A stretch of DNA of 64,000 nt from NCBI GenBank assembly GCA_016719615.1, contig JADJYQ010000007.1, positions 1-64,000 on the forward strand. Direction: 5' to 3'. The translations under genes were made by a program, and so were the position numbers. The stretch's first letter is position 1, and each line of letters starts with the position of its first letter. Source of the stretch: Saprospiraceae bacterium (GTDB taxonomy: Bacteria; Bacteroidota; Bacteroidia; Chitinophagales; Saprospiraceae). Positions 27,605 to 37,144 of this stretch are shown here, piece after piece. The notes under the pieces are model-generated. The model was not told where the DNA came from. It saw nothing but the letters and a program-made list of their open reading frames with translations, and did no database searches.

Positions 27605-30130
27605 TTAGTTGTTACCCGAATTCAACAGATTTATGAAGTCTGTATCGGAATGAAATTTTTCAAAATTGGGATCATTTAAAATCTGCCAGTTGTATTGATG
27701 ATTATTTTTCAAAACTTTTCGCAAAAAAGTCATTGTTTTAACCTTTTCTCCTGAGCTTGCCGATAAACAGGCTTGAATATAATGATATTTTGTAAGTTCA
27801 AACTTATTAGCTTGGAAGGCCCTCAAATATTTTTCAACTTGATCTAGTCTCCCGGTATAAATTAGATTACTTACAAGCCGCTCCAGGCCATAATCATCCA
27901 AATTAGAAAAATTTCTATAGGATTCGAATGCTTTAAGTGAATCCTTAAAACCATATTGATATATATCACCAATCATGATAGGATCATTATTTAGCTTGAG
28001 TGCATGGTGTAAAGCTTTTTGATAGTAGTAAACTGAACTATCCCGCATTTGGTTAAAAGCAAAACTCTCGCCCAATTCTTTAAGGAAGCGAACTTTCGTG
28101 GAATCAAATTTTAGATAACTTTTTAAAATAAAAATTGCACTGTCAAACTTATACTGACTCTTGTAATTCTGCGCCAGATACCAATGGGCTTCTTCATGAT
28201 CCTTTTGTAAAGAGATAACACTTCGAAAGCAAGTGTCCGCTATTGGGTAATTTTTTTTCCAAAATTGAATTTTTCCCCTTATGAGCTTTGGCCCCCTGGC
28301 AAAAGTATCTCTCTTTTCAGCCAGGCTCGCCAATTTATAAGCTTCTTGTTGCCTTCCCGATTTAATATACATTTCAGCGAGATTATTGTAAGCTGAAGTG
28401 TAATCGGGGTTAATAGAAATTATTTTTTTTCCAAGCTTTTCTGCTTTGTCAAATTCATATAAACTTGAATATATCGAAATTAAATTAGTATAAGCAGCGT
28501 AATACTTGTTGTTGACTTCGATGGCCTTTTCAAAAGATTGAGCCGACTCTCTGATTTTTCCAATATTGTATAAACTTACACCAATTAAATTATGGACCAA
28601 TTCGGAATGCGGTATCAATTGTGTACACTTATTAAAATAATAGAAGGAACTGTCCATATTTCTCATCGTTTGATGTTTGATGCCTAAGAACAGGTTTGTA
28701 TAAGCTGCGTTTGGTTCGAGTGTTCTGGATTGATGCAAATAGAGGATGGATTGCATATGTGCATCATGGTTGAGTGGTCCATAGTTATTGATATGGATAT
28801 TGAATCCTACAATCAAGGCCTTGATTAAAAAATATCTAGATAAGATTGGATTAAAGAGGTAATGATTTTTATCAATCAAATTGAGACAAGTATCTAGGTC
28901 CGACAAAATGTATTGAATTTGCTCCAATTTAAATCTGGGTATTTTTCCTTTATTGATGATTGGATAAATGATGCTATCAAATCCCCGATTGAAATGAACA
29001 ATGAGTTTTCTTCTAAGTATAGATTCCAGGTCAGACTCAGGATTCCGTTCTATAAATTTTCGAAAATTGGAAGTGATTCCTTCAGAAATTTCAGGCTTAT
29101 AATTGTAGCCATTTAAATATCCTGTGGTCAGGCTGTAATATTCTAGACTTATCGAATCTAATGCAGGCAATAGCTTTTCTTCGCCTCCTTTAAAATTAAT
29201 ATCGCCTGGCATTTTAAGCACTTTTGAAATGGACTCCTGTAGCGAATCTTTAGATACACCAGAAACACGCGTTATGATGCGACTAAATGGCCCCAAAACA
29301 ATTGGCGTTTGTCTTTTATCACTTTCAAGGTAAGTGTGTTTACTAACATATTGGTTTAATTCAAATAAGCTAATACTATGATCATTATCTAAATCAGCCA
29401 TTCCCCTTAATCCCATTTCAAGATTATATGAAAAAAGTCCTCTGCCTCCTCCCCATTCTTTACCTTCAATAGAGAGCTGGTCCACATCACATGAAAGAAG
29501 TAAAGTAGCATTGTCAGAAAGTGTATTCCTGATGGCTTTGGAAGTATGATTTTTTCCCTTATCGCCACCTTTTAGTTTTCCAGAATGACAAGCGTCTATA
29601 ATATAAACCACTTCTACTCCCTGATCTGTAAGCTTACCAAAATAATCTGCCAATTGTGAAACTTGTAAAACCCCATCGCTCATTCCAAAATAATTGTCTT
29701 TCGGACTATCATAAAGGAGCAGCAGCCCATTCTTGGATTGCGTAAGGTCTTCGATATCCCCATGTCCGGCAAAATAAAAATACAATCGGTCTTTCGGTTT
29801 AAGTTTCTTAATTAAATCAGAAATTGCATCTGAAACATTAATTCGGGTTGCTTCGGCATTTAAAAATAGTTCGATCCGTTGAGAATCAGAGGCGGTGAAA
29901 TTCGATTGAAGCAAATAGGATCTGAATGCCAACGCATCATGATCTGCAAATCGCAGATCATTAATATTTCTGTAATCGCTGATGCCAATGATTAAAGCAA
30001 AAATCCTCCCGGTAGAAATCTCAGTAACACCTTCAGGAATTTGCCCGCGGATTGGTTGCGTTGACACATACATCCCGCAAAAAACGAAAACGCTTAAAAA
30101 TGAAATTTTCCATTTATAAGAGAATAGCAT
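27605..30130 (-). CDS. Caspase-like (C14) protease with TPR repeats
   Basis: ATG at 30130 (MLFSYKWKISFLSVFVFCG) gives a signal peptide and 841 residues; an upstream in-frame extension to 30253 is less likely. Caspase-like domain: ALIIGISDYRNINDLRFADHDALAF, catalytic His in LYFYFAGHGDIED, Cys in VYIIDACHSGKLKGG, then LLLSCDVDQLSIEGKEWGGGRGLFSYNL. An EF-hand-like loop DLDNDHSISLFE suggests calcium binding. From about residue 480 a long TPR array follows (NPDYTSAYNNLAEMYIKSGRQ and similar). Caspase-like enzymes of this type cleave after basic residues; the target is unknown, and TPRs may select it. A paralogue lies 162 bases downstream. Confidence 0.88.
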   Translation of the reverse strand: MLFSYKWKISFLSVFVFCGMYVSTQPIRGQIPEGVTEISTGRIFALIIGISDYRNINDLRFADHDALAFRSYLLQSNFTASDSQRIELFLNAEATRINVSDAISDLIKKLKPKDRLYFYFAGHGDIEDLTQSKNGLLLLYDSPKDNYFGMSDGVLQVSQLADYFGKLTDQGVEVVYIIDACHSGKLKGGDKGKNHTSKAIRNTLSDNATLLLSCDVDQLSIEGKEWGGGRGLFSYNLEMGLRGMADLDNDHSISLFELNQYVSKHTYLESDKRQTPIVLGPFSRIITRVSGVSKDSLQESISKVLKMPGDINFKGGEEKLLPALDSISLEYYSLTTGYLNGYNYKPEISEGITSNFRKFIERNPESDLESILRRKLIVHFNRGFDSIIYPIINKGKIPRFKLEQIQYILSDLDTCLNLIDKNHYLFNPILSRYFLIKALIVGFNIHINNYGPLNHDAHMQSILYLHQSRTLEPNAAYTNLFLGIKHQTMRNMDSSFYYFNKCTQLIPHSELVHNLIGVSLYNIGKIRESAQSFEKAIEVNNKYYAAYTNLISIYSSLYEFDKAEKLGKKIISINPDYTSAYNNLAEMYIKSGRQQEAYKLASLAEKRDTFARGPKLIRGKIQFWKKNYPIADTCFRSVISLQKDHEEAHWYLAQNYKSQYKFDSAIFILKSYLKFDSTKVRFLKELGESFAFNQMRDSSVYYYQKALHHALKLNNDPIMIGDIYQYGFKDSLKAFESYRNFSNLDDYGLERLVSNLIYTGRLDQVEKYLRAFQANKFELTKYHYIQACLSASSGEKVKTMTFLRKVLKNNHQYNWQILNDPNFEKFHSDTDFINLLNSGNN

Positions 30131-30310
30131 AACCCTTTTATTGAATTTTAAACTGACCTGTAAACCTGCTGTAAATATATCAGAAACCTTTGATCTTTTG
30201 CAATACTTAATCGTTAGATATTTTTTTGGCCCCCCGACTACCTTTACAACCAAACCTTCATCATGCTTTGACGCCCCTTTTATAAAATTAAAATGAATTG
30301 TTTTTCAAAT

Positions 30311-30335
30311 AAAAAAAGAGGCCACTTTTGTGGCC
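30311..30335 (-). terminator. Rho-independent terminator after the 128-residue secreted protein gene
   Basis: GGCCAC, a TTTT loop and GTGGCC (30320-30335), with seven A on the plus strand (30311-30317), so a T7 tail on the minus transcript. It lies 47 bases past the stop at 30382. Confidence 0.85.
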
Positions 30336-30381
30336 CCCTTTATTTAGATCTGTTCTTCAGTATTTTTAAAAACTTGGGTAA

Positions 30382-30768
30382 TTACTTCAAATCAACATTT
30401 GTAACGACTGCTTTATCAGCACGAGTAACTCTCATCCGATAATTTCTTCCTTTTGGCGCATCTGGCAATCCAAGCAAATCAACGTCTACGGTACCATCCT
30501 TCTCGTTGTATTTTACGCGTCTCTCACCTCTTGCAACAACTTTATCATCAGCGTCAACCAGTTGGAATGTTAAACCAGTGCGGCTCAAACTTCTCAAATC
30601 CTCAGTTTGAATAATCGATGGTGCGGCAGCGGATTTTCTTAAATTTAATTTAATACCTACCGATTCAGACCTTTGATTACCACCCGTTTCTGTAGCTTCA
30701 ACTTGAGCGTAAGATTGGCTAAATCCTAAAAAAATGAAAGAAAAAAGAAAATAATACATGTTTTTCAT
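30382..30768 (-). CDS. Small secreted protein, paralogue of the protein at 35025
   Basis: Family not recognised. 128 residues with a signal peptide (MKNMYYFLFSFIFLGFSQSYAQ). The mature part looks like a single beta-sandwich: LTFQLVDADDKVVARGERRV, KYNEKDGTVDVDLLGLPDAP, NYRMRVTRAD, ending TNVDLK. The protein at 35025-35429 shares the signal, the KRVKYNE...GLPxAPKGKNFR block and the same last six residues. The pair flanks a 1277-residue T9SS surface protein on the same strand. A terminator follows. The role could be structural, as a subunit or chaperone of that protein, but this is inference from context. Confidence 0.8.
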   Translation of the reverse strand: MKNMYYFLFSFIFLGFSQSYAQVEATETGGNQRSESVGIKLNLRKSAAAPSIIQTEDLRSLSRTGLTFQLVDADDKVVARGERRVKYNEKDGTVDVDLLGLPDAPKGRNYRMRVTRADKAVVTNVDLK

Positions 30769-31025
30769 TTGTAAAATAATTTAAAATTTAAAAATAATCG
30801 TTAATAAATAAAAAGCTATCAGATTTACATTCCTGATCGCATATTTAGGTACCCAATGCAGCAATTTGTTATCATTTTATTTTAATTATTTTTGATAAAA
30901 TTGGCATTTATTGTAACCCGGGACAAATATATTCTTAAATCAATCATTGGCTCAAAATCCCCCTCAACTAATTACATATCCATAAATATCCAATTTAATG
31001 CAACAATTTACAGTTGTTGGATACT

Positions 31026-34000
31026 CTACATTGCAAGGCTTAATAAGCCTTTTAATTTTTCGATGGCAATGACCTTCTCATCAGAAATTAATTTCAAAAA
31101 ATAAAATCCTGATCTTAATGAGCTTGCATTAATATTTTGTATTGGATTGCCCGCAATTACTTGTTGTTCAAAAACATTTCTTCCAGTTAAATCTATGATG
31201 CGGAATTTCATTCCAGTAATTGCTGAATGCTGCAATTCAATAGTAAAATTGCCATTGCTTGGATTTGGATAGATGCGCAATTTTCCAAGTTGTTCTGAAT
31301 AGCTTGATAGCGGAACTTTAGATGTACAAATCTCAATATTATCCAGACCTATAACAGACATCACCGAATCACTTTGATTTTGAAGACAAATCACCAGGTA
31401 TTTCAATTCAGGATTATGTTGAAAAATTAATGTAGTATCAAACCGTATGTAACCAAATGCTCCTAGTTGATCCTTATATACTTTTCTGACTACTTCTGTA
31501 GATCTAATCGGGTTTAATGTAGAATCATTTTGTAATCGAAATACAATGTTTGGCCTTATAAGATCGTAGTGTTTTCTCTGATAATCTAATAAATCAAATC
31601 CAATATTGATAAAATTGTCCTCTAGTAAGTTTACTTGCTGCCAAATTCCCGCAAAATTATTTTTATTTCCAATCAATAAAACCTGGCCATCATCAGAAGC
31701 ACCCAAACTGTCCGTCACAAAAACCAAACCATCCCCGGTATTTGGAAATAATTTCCAATCATCAATTTTGGCTTCATTGTTCTTGCCCATATGGCCTTCG
31801 ACCCTTCCTAGTGTGAAGTCACCATTTTTAATTGCATTTGGCTCACATAAACGAAGAGATGGATTAGGGAAGCAATTGATCGTTACTTTTCTGCAATAGA
31901 ATTCCCGGCATGTATCCAATTTAACAGGATCGATTCGAGTGACAAACATGCACACGTTAAAAATTCCAGGATTACTAAATTGAATAAGCTGACTATTATT
32001 GCCAATGGATGTGCCAGGTGTTGGCGTCATTGCCGGAGTTACAACCCATGTAACTTTATCATTTGGACAAAGCGCTTTTGGTTTAAGTGTTCTGTTACAA
32101 CTCATTTTATTACCACTTACATAAAACCCCTGTATAACATCTTGCTTAATGGAATCACATGGGCAGGGGCATTCATCAAATGAAAAGTTTATTTTGCAGT
32201 TACACTTATTACTTCCGCATTGTCCACTTACATTTAATGTATATTGTACTCCCGCATTAAACCAAAGTGTATTAAGCAGAATATCGAAATGTCCGCTTGC
32301 GTTCGGCTGTTGAGCATAAAGTGGAACATTTCCCAATGATACAATTTGTCCCGAATTTGATTGCACGATATTCCATTGTATGGAATCCTTAATACAGTTT
32401 ATAGCATTGCAATTTAGATTGCCCTGAACAGTAAAATATTGTCCTGGCTTTATACAAGGCAATTTCACAGAAGGGCCGCCACAATTCCCAGCAAATAGAG
32501 CACCAGGCCAATTTGGATTAAGAAAAGTTATTGGAGAAAATGATTTGCACATACAAGTATCACAAACCAACTTCAAAGAATCCCGGTATACTTTATCAAA
32601 ACATTTGACAGGCGGCATTACGCTGTAATCATATTCTGTTGCGGTCCATGAAATGTAATACGTTCCGTTTCCCGAATAGCTATGCATTGGCATGCTAGCT
32701 GTCGAATAATTTCCTGTAGTAGAAGAACCATCTCCCCAAAAAATCGGACCAATGGAATCACATTTTGGAAGATTAGCGATGTTGAGGGTGGCTTTACATT
32801 TAACATTATCAACCGTAATACTTACCGCATTTGAAATGCTCAATTCAAAATCAAATTGATTGGAACAACAATCATGTCCGTCTGCCATGAAATAAATAGT
32901 ACAAGGACAAATATGGCTCCCACAATGTCCATTGATAGTTAATGTATATAATCCAGCTATTGAAAAACTTGAGTTCGTAAAAGGCAAAATAAAATCCGGA
33001 TTGGCATGCACAGCAGGAATTGTAATAGGAATAAATCCAGGAGGTCCGGTAAGAACTAAATCAACCGTTGGTTGTGGACAATTGGTTCCCAAACATTTTA
33101 AAGAAGATAAAAATCGAATAGGTACGATTGCGGTGGATGCCGGCACAAATAAGGTATCACCGCAAGCATATGGAATAAGAGGTCCGCGGCCAATGCTGTA
33201 TTGCAAATCAAATGGACCGCATAAACAAGTGTCGCAATTTACATTTACGGTCGTACACATTTTTTTGCTATTGCATTCATCAACCACATTGACACAAAGT
33301 TGATGGGTGCCGCTTGATGTAAATGTATATGACCAGGAACCGCCAGGGTTTGTAATCACCTGGGGTACATTGGCACCATCTAATGAAGGCGGTGTACTAA
33401 AGAGATAACATGAATCAAATTGTGGTGCAGTTGCGGTAAACTTACAATTCGATTGAACGACTGTAAATCCCTGATTAATAAGCGTAGAAAATGCGAGTGA
33501 ATTTGCACAACAATCGATACAAAAATCACCGTCCTCCCAGAAGACTAACTTACTGGAAAGATTCGCACCAATGATAGGATTTACTACACTGTCCATGTAA
33601 AATTTATAATTAATGGGCGCTAAATTCGTAGGAACCAAAGCAACAGTATCCTGTAATACCATACATGTGTTAAGCTCAAGATCGCTTATGGAAAGAAAGG
33701 CTTCATGACCACCAAATCCCTGAGCCATAATTCTTCCATCTGCAAATACAATATTGTTGCCGGGTAATAATGAAGTTGTTCCGCCAAAATAGTTGGAACC
33801 GGAATTAAAATATTTGACCCAAACTAATGTTGGGGAATTAGGTAAGTTATCTATAAATTTCAGAATAACTGATCGGGTTGCTGATCCGAATGATCCATTA
33901 CCCGTGGCATAAATAATACCCGGAGCGGCGACCCAAACTTGTGATAAGGAAATGAGTTTTGGAATTTGAACTTGCCACAATTGATTAAGATTTTGATCAA

Positions 34001-34859
34001 ATTTTGAAAGAAAAGGTGCCTGACCCACTTCACTATTTGATGCTGTGTAAAATCCACCACTAATTCCATCCTGTACCATATCAGGATAGTTCATCCAATT
34101 TGCAATCTTTCCTGCGATTATTTTTCCATCATTTTTGGTCATATACATAATGCCGGAGTGATCATTCAGTGTATTTAATCGGCTCCCTGAAAGAATCATA
34201 TTCCCATTCGGCAAAGCTTCCAAATCTCTTAAAAATTCATCATCATCAGTGCTCACATAAATTCGCTTCCAGTTGAAATTCCCGTTTGCATTCATATTTA
34301 ATAAAACAACATCATCCCAGGTGCCTGATAATCCTGGAATTTCTTTTTGGCCGCCTAAGACATAATATGGAAATGCAGGATTATGAGGAATTGGGTTTTC
34401 AATAATTTTTAGAAAATAATCTCTTTCAGGTGCATCGTATTCTTTGACCCAAGCAAAGTTACCTGATGCATCAATTCTTCCCATAATGCTTTTACCAAGG
34501 CTATTATTTAATGGAGTAGAATGACCAACAACTAATAAGTCACCTGATGGCTGTATGCGAATAGCATCATTCCATTGCGACGTTATATCTAAACTTCTGG
34601 TCCAAAGCAGTGATCCATCTACAGCGAGCCGAGTAATGGAAGCACTGGGGAGCGAGCCGGCCGTTAGCTGATCCAGACCTAAGACATAATATTCACTGCC
34701 ATCCGCTATTACTTTAGAAAATGAATTATTCAAGTTGCTTCCAAAGTATTTTTGAAATTGCGCTGAACTTTTAATAGGAACGCAAACAAATAATATAAAA
34801 ATTACGAATGTTATTCTACTTGATCTAAACAGAAAAAACGAAGGTGTAAATGTTTTCAT
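31026..34859 (-). CDS. Large T9SS-secreted surface protein (1277 residues)
   Basis: Signal peptide at the N-terminus (to about residue 34, SSAQ). Residues about 35-400 look like repeated beta-strands of a propeller (LDQLTAGSLPSASITRL, GDLLVVGHST, YYVLGGQKEI). From about 450, Cys-rich PKD/Ig-like modules follow (CDTCLCGPF, CDTCMCKSF, FDECPCPCDS; GGSWSYTFTSSGTHQLCV). Residues about 1020-1170 resemble a jelly-roll module (IKNGDFTLGRVEGHMG). The end (LRIYPNPSNGNFTIEL ... SLRSGFYFLKLISDEK) is a type A T9SS sorting domain, so it is exported and anchored outside. Function unknown; adhesion or matrix is plausible. It is flanked by two small secreted paralogues. Confidence 0.9.
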   Translation of the reverse strand: MKTFTPSFFLFRSSRITFVIFILFVCVPIKSSAQFQKYFGSNLNNSFSKVIADGSEYYVLGLDQLTAGSLPSASITRLAVDGSLLWTRSLDITSQWNDAIRIQPSGDLLVVGHSTPLNNSLGKSIMGRIDASGNFAWVKEYDAPERDYFLKIIENPIPHNPAFPYYVLGGQKEIPGLSGTWDDVVLLNMNANGNFNWKRIYVSTDDDEFLRDLEALPNGNMILSGSRLNTLNDHSGIMYMTKNDGKIIAGKIANWMNYPDMVQDGISGGFYTASNSEVGQAPFLSKFDQNLNQLWQVQIPKLISLSQVWVAAPGIIYATGNGSFGSATRSVILKFIDNLPNSPTLVWVKYFNSGSNYFGGTTSLLPGNNIVFADGRIMAQGFGGHEAFLSISDLELNTCMVLQDTVALVPTNLAPINYKFYMDSVVNPIIGANLSSKLVFWEDGDFCIDCCANSLAFSTLINQGFTVVQSNCKFTATAPQFDSCYLFSTPPSLDGANVPQVITNPGGSWSYTFTSSGTHQLCVNVVDECNSKKMCTTVNVNCDTCLCGPFDLQYSIGRGPLIPYACGDTLFVPASTAIVPIRFLSSLKCLGTNCPQPTVDLVLTGPPGFIPITIPAVHANPDFILPFTNSSFSIAGLYTLTINGHCGSHICPCTIYFMADGHDCCSNQFDFELSISNAVSITVDNVKCKATLNIANLPKCDSIGPIFWGDGSSTTGNYSTASMPMHSYSGNGTYYISWTATEYDYSVMPPVKCFDKVYRDSLKLVCDTCMCKSFSPITFLNPNWPGALFAGNCGGPSVKLPCIKPGQYFTVQGNLNCNAINCIKDSIQWNIVQSNSGQIVSLGNVPLYAQQPNASGHFDILLNTLWFNAGVQYTLNVSGQCGSNKCNCKINFSFDECPCPCDSIKQDVIQGFYVSGNKMSCNRTLKPKALCPNDKVTWVVTPAMTPTPGTSIGNNSQLIQFSNPGIFNVCMFVTRIDPVKLDTCREFYCRKVTINCFPNPSLRLCEPNAIKNGDFTLGRVEGHMGKNNEAKIDDWKLFPNTGDGLVFVTDSLGASDDGQVLLIGNKNNFAGIWQQVNLLEDNFINIGFDLLDYQRKHYDLIRPNIVFRLQNDSTLNPIRSTEVVRKVYKDQLGAFGYIRFDTTLIFQHNPELKYLVICLQNQSDSVMSVIGLDNIEICTSKVPLSSYSEQLGKLRIYPNPSNGNFTIELQHSAITGMKFRIIDLTGRNVFEQQVIAGNPIQNINASSLRSGFYFLKLISDEKVIAIEKLKGLLSLAM

Positions 34860-34949
34860 ACCTGAATTATTTGTGAGTCATAAATACTAAAGATAAGCAT
34901 TAAATCAGGCAAATTCGAAAATTCTGCTTTTAGATCATATTACACCAAT

Positions 34950-34985
34950 AAAAAAGGAGACAACAAATGTCGTCTCCTTTTTTTA
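34950..34985. terminator. Bidirectional-looking terminator after the 134-residue secreted protein gene
   Basis: GGAGACAAC (34956-34964), a short loop and GTCGTCTCC (34969-34977) form a stem with one G-T pair. It has A-runs on its left and T-runs on its right, so it can end transcripts on either strand; the minus-strand gene ends 47 bases away at 35025. Confidence 0.8.
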
Positions 34986-35024
34986 TTTTTAAGACTTGGT
35001 GTGTCTTGTAGGAAAGATGAAGAT

Positions 35025-35429
35025 TTACTTCAAATCCACATTCGTAATTGCATTGTCTGCTCCGGTAATTTTTAATCTAAAATTTTTACCTTTAGGTGCA
35101 GCAGGAAGACCTACAACATCAACTGAAACGTCTCCGTTAGCTTCGTTGTACTTCACGCGTTTGTCACCACCAGCAATTGCCTTACCATTTCCATCCAATA
35201 ACTGGAAACGCAATCCTTTACGGTTCATTGTTTTTAAAGCATCAGCCATAATTGCTTTTGCAGCACCTGTTTTAGCAGTTCTCAGGTTTACAGTAAGACC
35301 TGTTGCAGGAGCGTTTGTGCCTTGATTAGCACCAGGTTTAGCAGCACCACCGCCCATTGCACCTTGTGCATAAGACTGGCTTAATCCCAAAAAAACGAAA
35401 GAGAAAAGAAAAAAATACAAGGTTTTCAT
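35025..35429 (-). CDS. Small secreted protein, paralogue of the protein at 30382
   Basis: 134 residues; signal peptide MKTLYFFLFSFVFLGLSQSY ending AQ. A Gly/Ala-rich linker (GAMGGGAAKPGANQGTN) precedes a beta-rich domain: LTVNLRTAKTG, GLRFQLLDGNGKAIAGGDKR, VKYNEANGDVSVDVVGLPAAP, NFRLKITGADNAITNVDLK. The last part is highly similar to the other paralogue, including the C-terminal TNVDLK. Family not recognised. It lies upstream of the 1277-residue protein on the same strand, with its own terminator between, so it is probably transcribed separately. Confidence 0.8.
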   Translation of the reverse strand: MKTLYFFLFSFVFLGLSQSYAQGAMGGGAAKPGANQGTNAPATGLTVNLRTAKTGAAKAIMADALKTMNRKGLRFQLLDGNGKAIAGGDKRVKYNEANGDVSVDVVGLPAAPKGKNFRLKITGADNAITNVDLK

Positions 35430-35789
35430 TTTTGAAAATTTTTTAATAGTGATAAAATGGACATTTATTTTTTAGTAGCCTATTTGACAGATACTAGTCG
35501 AATCAAATATCTAACTAATATCGATAAGTATTCAAACTTGTTCAAATGTTATCAGCAAAGATGTCAATTTTTTTTTGAAGTATGGTCAGCTACCTTGCGA
35601 TTATAGGATAAAATTAGATATGAATTATTGATTATGAAGCACTTGTAAAAAAAATAAGTCCTGGTAAAAAAATTGATAAATATTTAAAAGATGGCAACTT
35701 CCTTTCAGATCATATCAATTTAGACTCAGTTCCTGAACTTTACAAAAGCATAGTCAGCTACCGATTGAAAAGGCCTGATAAAAAATGAA
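35430..35789. other. Non-coding stretch between divergent genes
   Basis: 360 bases upstream of murA without a gene. AT-rich, with no strong hairpin seen. It must hold the promoter of the minus-strand secreted protein; no clear TAnnTTTG box was found for it. Confidence 0.4.
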
Positions 35790-35797
35790 TACTTTTG
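35764..35797 (+). promoter_or_regulatory. Bacteroidota-type promoter for murA
   Basis: TTG (35764-35766) and TACTTTTG (35790-35797) with 23 bases between, within the range known for the -33/-7 elements. It ends 17 bases before the murA start. Confidence 0.45.
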
Positions 35798-35814
35798 GCT
35801 CGTAAAAACAGACT

Positions 35815-37128
35815 ATGACGACAATGGATAGTTTTGAGGTCATTGGAGGCAATAGGCTTCAGGGCGATTTGCAGCCTCAAGGTGCTAAAAATGAAGCACT
35901 GCAAATATTATGCGCAACACTGCTCACGGAAAATACGGTAACAATAGAAAACTTACCTGATATTCTCGACATCAGGCATCTTATTGAGCTTATTGCCGGT
36001 TTAGGTGTAAAGGTGACCCGACATGATGCACATAAGTATAGCTTTGAAGCCAAAGACGTAGATCTTGAATTTTTTGGCACCGAAGCCTTTCAATCTAATG
36101 CGCGAAAGATCAGAGGGTCTGTAATGTTGTTAGCACCATTATTGGCCAGATATAAAAAGGCTGTACTGCCCAAACCAGGTGGCGATAAAATTGGCAGAAG
36201 ACGCCTAGATACACATTTTCTCGGCTTACAAAAATTAGGCGCTCAATTTGACTACGATGACACGAAAGGGGCCTATGTCATCAATGCCGATGAATTAAAG
36301 GGAAGTTATATCCTCATGGATGAAATATCCGTAACGGGAACGGCAAACGTATTAATGGCCGCTGTATTAGCGAAAGGAACAACCACGATTTATAATTCCG
36401 CTTGTGAACCTTATATCCAGCAACTTTGTAAGATGCTCATCAATATGGGTGCCAACATAGAAGGCATTGGATCTAATCTCCTACATGTTCAAGGCGTCGA
36501 AAGACTAAGTGGAACCACACACCGCATACTTCCGGATATGATTGAAGTCGGTAGCTTTATCAGTCTCGCCGCCATGACACAATCTGAAATTACCATCAAA
36601 AATGCCGGCGTAGACCATCTTGGCATTATCCCATTTGTGTTTGAAAGAATGGGAGCACAACTAGAAATAAATGGTGATGATATATACATTCCCGCTATGG
36701 AAGAGTATGCTATACAGTCATTCATGGATGGTTCGATTATGACAATTTACGATGCCCCATGGCCCGGTTTCACTCCCGATTTGATGAGTGCTTTGTTAGT
36801 TATGGCTATCCAGGCAAAAGGAAGTGTGCTCATTCATCAAAAAATGTTCGAGTCGAGATTGTTTTTTGTCGATAAACTCATCGACATGGGCGCGCAAATT
36901 ATTTTGTGCGATCCACACCGTGCCACCGTCATCGGTCTCAATCGTAAGTTCACTTTGAGGGGTATTGAAATGACATCCCCAGATATACGTGCAGGAGTTG
37001 CACTTCTCATTGCAGCGCTATCTGCTTCAGGCAAAAGTAAAATTCACTCCATACATCAGATCGATCGCGGTTATGAAAACATAGATCAAAGATTGAATTC
37101 CATTGGTGCCCAAATTACCCGGATTTGA
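35815..37128 (+). CDS. murA: UDP-N-acetylglucosamine 1-carboxyvinyltransferase MurA
   Basis: First committed step of peptidoglycan synthesis: transfer of enolpyruvate from PEP to UDP-GlcNAc. 437 residues. Lys25 in QGAKNEALQ corresponds to the conserved catalytic Lys. The active-site loop reads LPKPGGDKIGRRRLDTH; the position of the usual catalytic Cys (Cys115 in Escherichia coli) is Asp124. Other blocks: EISVTGTANVLMAAVLAKG, PDMIEVGSFISLAAMT, PWPGFTPDLMSAL, and DIRAGVALLIAALSASG. In MurA enzymes a Cys-to-Asp change at this site is known to give fosfomycin insensitivity, so that is predicted here. A promoter lies upstream; an MGMT-family gene follows closely. Confidence 0.96.
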   Translation: MTTMDSFEVIGGNRLQGDLQPQGAKNEALQILCATLLTENTVTIENLPDILDIRHLIELIAGLGVKVTRHDAHKYSFEAKDVDLEFFGTEAFQSNARKIRGSVMLLAPLLARYKKAVLPKPGGDKIGRRRLDTHFLGLQKLGAQFDYDDTKGAYVINADELKGSYILMDEISVTGTANVLMAAVLAKGTTTIYNSACEPYIQQLCKMLINMGANIEGIGSNLLHVQGVERLSGTTHRILPDMIEVGSFISLAAMTQSEITIKNAGVDHLGIIPFVFERMGAQLEINGDDIYIPAMEEYAIQSFMDGSIMTIYDAPWPGFTPDLMSALLVMAIQAKGSVLIHQKMFESRLFFVDKLIDMGAQIILCDPHRATVIGLNRKFTLRGIEMTSPDIRAGVALLIAALSASGKSKIHSIHQIDRGYENIDQRLNSIGAQITRI

Positions 37129-37144
37129 AAATTCTATTCATTGC

